Below are positions 7,162-14,131 of a DNA stretch of 14,131 bases, piece by piece. The stretch spans positions 1 to 14,131 of the forward strand of contig CAZDXQ010000070.1 of NCBI GenBank assembly GCA_964509545.1, given 5' to 3'. This stretch comes from JADJWR01 sp964509545 (lineage in GTDB: Bacteria > Pseudomonadota > Gammaproteobacteria > Burkholderiales > Burkholderiaceae_F). The first letter of the stretch is position 1, and each line of letters starts with the position of its first letter. The position numbers were made by a program, and so were the translations under genes. The notes beneath the pieces were generated by a model. That model worked only from the letters and a program-made list of their open reading frames with translations, was not told the DNA's origin and did not search any database.

Positions 7162-9974
7162 GCGCCGTCGCCGAGTACCTCCCCGGCTTGCTGGTCCGCG
7201 CCCGCGGCCGCGAGTGGGTCGTCCAGCCCGCTTCCGGCCCGGACTGCCTGCACCTGCGGCCGCTGGGCGGCTCGGACGAAGACATCGTCACCCTGATTCC
7301 CGCGCTGGAACCCCAGCCGCCGGAGCCGGCCACCTTCCCCTGGCCCGACCCGCAGCAACCCGGCACGCATGACGCGGCCCGCCTGCTGCGTGACGCATTA
7401 CGCCTGAAGCTGCGCGCCGGAGCGGGCCCGTTCCGCTCGTTCGGCAACATCGCCGTGGAACCGCGCGCCTACCAGCTCGTGCCGCTCCTGATGGCGCTGC
7501 GCCTGCCCACGGTCCGCCTGCTGATCGCCGACGACGTCGGCGTCGGCAAGACCATCGAGGCGGGTCTCATCGCGCGCGAACTGATGGACCGCGGCGAGAT
7601 CGCGCGCGTCGCCGTGCTGTGCCCGCCGCACCTCGTCGAGCAGTGGCAGCAGGAGCTGACCGACCGCTTCCACCTGCGCGCCGTGGCGCTAACCTCGGCC
7701 ACCGTGAACCGGCTGGAGCGCGAACTGCCGCACGGCGCGAGCCTGTTCGACGAGCACCCGATCGTCGTCGTCAGCCTCGACTACATCAAGAGCGAGCGCC
7801 ATCGGGAGCACTTCCTCGCCATCGCACCCGAATGCATCATCGTCGACGAGGCGCACACCTGCGCCGCCACCGGCCAGGGCCGCCAGTTGCGCTTCGAGCT
7901 GCTGCAGCGGCTGTCGGCGGACGACGCCCGCCACCTGATCCTGCTCACTGCCACGCCGCACTCGGGGGACGAAGCCGCCTTCTACAACCTGCTGTCGCTG
8001 CTGCGTCCGGAATTCGGCGGGCTGCAGAGCATTGCGGCGGCCGCGGATCATCCCCTGCGGCAGCAACTCGCGCGCCACTTCGTGCAACGCCGCCGCAAGG
8101 ACATCGAGGACTGGCAGCAGGACGGCGGGGACCGTCGCATCTTCCCGCGCCGCATGACCGCCGAGCTGACTTACAAGCTTACCGGCCGTTGGGGCGCCTT
8201 CTTCGATGCCGTGCAGAACTACTGCGTCGAGCTCGCCGCGCGCACCGAACGGCGGGACAGCGGCGCGGCACGCCTGATCTGGTACGCCACGCTGGCGCTC
8301 CTGCGTTGCGTGGCCTCGTCCCCGGCGGCGGCGGAGAAGGCCCTGACCACACGGCTCGCCGGCGGGCGCGAAGAACTCGAAGCCCTCGCCGAAGAAGACC
8401 GCGTGCTCGACGGCACGGCCGACGAGCTCGCGCCCACCGACATCGAGCCCGCCGCCCAACTGGAAGATGCCGAACGCCTCGCCGCGCTGATCGACGAGGC
8501 ACGCGCGCTGGCCGGCGACAGCGGCGACCCCAAGCTCGCCACCCTCATCCAGCACCTGCGCGGATTGGTCGACGCGGGCTTCCGCCCGGTGGTGTTCTGC
8601 CGTTACGTGGCCACCGCGCACTACGTGGCCGAGCAGATTTGCCAGCACCTGCCCGACGTCACCGTCGATGCCGTGACCGGCGAGTACACGCCCGAAGAGC
8701 GCGAGCTGCGCGTAGCCGAGCTGGGTGCCGAGTCGAACGCCCGGCCCGTGCTCGTGGCCACCGACTGCCTCTCCGAAGGCGTCAACCTGCAGCACTACTT
8801 CACCGCGGTCGTGCACTACGACCTCGCGTGGAACCCCACACGCCACGAGCAGCGCGAAGGCCGCGTGGACCGCTTCGGCCAGAAGGCACCCGAAGTCCGC
8901 TGCACCATGCTCTACGGCGAGGACAACCCGGTCGACGGCTTCATCCTCAACGTCATCCTGCGCAAGGCCGACGCGATCCGACGGGAGCTGGGCGTGCTGG
9001 TGCCGATGCCCGAGGATGAGGGCCGCATCAACCAGGCGCTGATCAAGGCTGCGTTGCTGAAACGCGAGCGCGTGGGTGGTGCGTACCAACAGGGCCGGTT
9101 CGACTTCGGCGATGAGCCCATCGACCTGCAGCCGCTGGAGCTGCGCTGGCAGGACGCGCTGGAGAAGGCACGCGCCAACCGCACCGTCTTCGCGCAGCGC
9201 CGACTACGGCCAGACGAGGTGCTGCCCGAGTGGCAGCGTCAGCGCGCGGTGCTGGGTGACGCCGACGACGTGCAACGCTTCGTGGCCGGGGCCTGTGCGC
9301 GCCTGAACGCACCGCTCGAACCGCGTGCCCGCCATGGCTGGCGCCTGTTGCCCCAGCACCTGCCACAGACCCTGCGTGAGCGCCTGGCCGACGAAGGCAT
9401 CGGCAAGCCGCTGGCGATCGACTTTCACTACCCGCCGGCCGTCGGCACGCGCTTCGTCCATCGCAGCCACCCGCTGGTGGGTCTGCTCGCCGACCATCTG
9501 CTCGAAGGCGCGCTCGCCGGCGACGCCCCGCTCGCCGCCCGCGCCGCCGCCACCGTCACGGCGGACGTCGACACCGTGACCACGCTGTACCTGCTGCGCC
9601 TGCGCCACCACCTGGAGCTCACGCGCCGCGGCCAGACCCGGCAACTCATGGCCGAGGAGGCCGTGGCCATCGGCGTGCGCGGGCGGGCGCGTCCGCAGTG
9701 GCTGACGGAGGAAGACGCCGCGCCGTTGCTCGACGCGCGGCCCACGGCCAACCTCGACCCCGGCGCCGCGGCACATGAACTCCGGCAGGCGCTGGAGTTC
9801 CTCGACGCCCAGCGCACCGTGCTCGAACGCTTGGCCACCGACCGCGCCAATGCGCTGCTGGCCGATCACCGGCGCGTGCGCGAGGCCGCGCGCGACATCG
9901 GCCAGTACGCGGTGCGTGCCAGCCTGCCGGTGGACGTGCTCGGCGTGTACGTGCTGCTGCCGGACGCGCTGTGA
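7158..9974 (+). CDS. SNF2-type helicase/translocase (DrmD-like)
   Basis: A complete 938-residue SNF2-family ATPase, expected to move along double-stranded DNA using ATP. A short N-terminal beta-rich part (LVRARGREWVV) precedes the motor. Motif I DDVGVGKT is at 125-132, motif II DEAH at 230-233, and motif III TATPH at 264-268. In lobe two, TDCLSEGVNLQ is at 535-545 and motif VI QREGRVDRFGQ at 565-575. The last 350 residues are a helical accessory region ending in DVLGVYVLLP, a tail I associate with defence-island SNF2 proteins. Size, motifs and position beside a YprA/DUF1998 helicase and a large adenine methyltransferase point to DrmD of class 1 DISARM. The ATG overlaps the previous stop (ATGA), and GGAG at 7147-7150 lies 7 nt upstream, so translation is probably coupled. 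No nuclease motif is visible. A stand-alone RapA-like housekeeping ATPase is unlikely in this setting. Confidence 0.9.
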   Translation: MSAVAEYLPGLLVRARGREWVVQPASGPDCLHLRPLGGSDEDIVTLIPALEPQPPEPATFPWPDPQQPGTHDAARLLRDALRLKLRAGAGPFRSFGNIAVEPRAYQLVPLLMALRLPTVRLLIADDVGVGKTIEAGLIARELMDRGEIARVAVLCPPHLVEQWQQELTDRFHLRAVALTSATVNRLERELPHGASLFDEHPIVVVSLDYIKSERHREHFLAIAPECIIVDEAHTCAATGQGRQLRFELLQRLSADDARHLILLTATPHSGDEAAFYNLLSLLRPEFGGLQSIAAAADHPLRQQLARHFVQRRRKDIEDWQQDGGDRRIFPRRMTAELTYKLTGRWGAFFDAVQNYCVELAARTERRDSGAARLIWYATLALLRCVASSPAAAEKALTTRLAGGREELEALAEEDRVLDGTADELAPTDIEPAAQLEDAERLAALIDEARALAGDSGDPKLATLIQHLRGLVDAGFRPVVFCRYVATAHYVAEQICQHLPDVTVDAVTGEYTPEERELRVAELGAESNARPVLVATDCLSEGVNLQHYFTAVVHYDLAWNPTRHEQREGRVDRFGQKAPEVRCTMLYGEDNPVDGFILNVILRKADAIRRELGVLVPMPEDEGRINQALIKAALLKRERVGGAYQQGRFDFGDEPIDLQPLELRWQDALEKARANRTVFAQRRLRPDEVLPEWQRQRAVLGDADDVQRFVAGACARLNAPLEPRARHGWRLLPQHLPQTLRERLADEGIGKPLAIDFHYPPAVGTRFVHRSHPLVGLLADHLLEGALAGDAPLAARAAATVTADVDTVTTLYLLRLRHHLELTRRGQTRQLMAEEAVAIGVRGRARPQWLTEEDAAPLLDARPTANLDPGAAAHELRQALEFLDAQRTVLERLATDRANALLADHRRVREAARDIGQYAVRASLPVDVLGVYVLLPDAL

Positions 9975-9979
9975 GAACC

Positions 9980-9984
9980 GGAAG
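9980..9984 (+). promoter_or_regulatory. Ribosome binding site deciding the GTG start of the methyltransferase
   Basis: GGAAG ends 9 nt before GTG 9994. The resulting start, MKRPHHNSLGF then LRLEGALLLPDLLEK, matches the N-terminus I expect for this methyltransferase family, which supports GTG over any later ATG. Confidence 0.5.
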
Positions 9985-9993
9985 AACCAGCAC

Positions 9994-14131
<4,138 letters not shown>

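Noticed and set aside
7619..9089. Overlapping 466-codon frames on both strands inside the SNF2 gene.
   Set aside because: Their compositions (Arg/Ala/Pro-rich or Val/Gly/Gln-rich) and lack of motifs fit out-of-frame reading of the SNF2 helicase.
1855..9974. The helicase pair as part of a Dpd (7-deazaguanine DNA modification) system.
   Set aside because: Dpd loci also contain YprA- and SNF2-type helicases, but no DpdA transglycosylase or 7-deazaguanine synthesis gene is visible, and an adenine methyltransferase follows instead.

Overview
This is a GC-rich window (about two-thirds G+C by eye, with strong G/C preference at third codon positions). It reads as a chromosomal defence region of a Pseudomonadota species, perhaps a beta- or gammaproteobacterium. 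That placement is an inference from base composition and the look of the proteins; no rRNA, tRNA or housekeeping gene is present to fix it. All supported genes are on the + strand.

Layout. Positions 1-522 hold no gene I can defend, only a weak promoter-like element and a short inverted repeat near the right end. At 523-1737 lies a complete Fic-domain AMP-transferase with an intact catalytic motif and an N-terminal auto-inhibitory motif. Its stop codon overlaps the ATG of a possible 45-codon ORF (1734-1871) that has a perfect Shine-Dalgarno sequence and runs into the start of the next gene. At 1855-7161 is a 1768-residue YprA-family helicase with zinc-binding CxxC pairs and a C-terminal DUF1998 region; it looks like DISARM DrmA and DrmB in one chain. 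Its stop overlaps the start of a 938-residue SNF2-type helicase resembling DrmD (7158-9974). After 19 nt a GTG-started Eco57I-class adenine methyltransferase begins at 9994 and is still open at the right edge, with at least 1379 residues visible.

How the parts may work together. A YprA/DUF1998 helicase, an SNF2 translocase and a large N6-adenine methyltransferase are the hallmark parts of class 1 DISARM-type phage defence. There the methyltransferase marks host DNA and the helicases act on incoming unmodified DNA. This locus departs from the textbook arrangement: the helicase and DUF1998 parts are fused, the helicases precede the methyltransferase, no phospholipase-D nuclease (DrmC) or other convincing nuclease active site is visible, and a Fic AMPylase sits directly upstream with almost no gap. 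I therefore call it a DISARM-related system with a possible Fic-based arm. The right-hand end of the locus is outside the window, so the nuclease question stays open.
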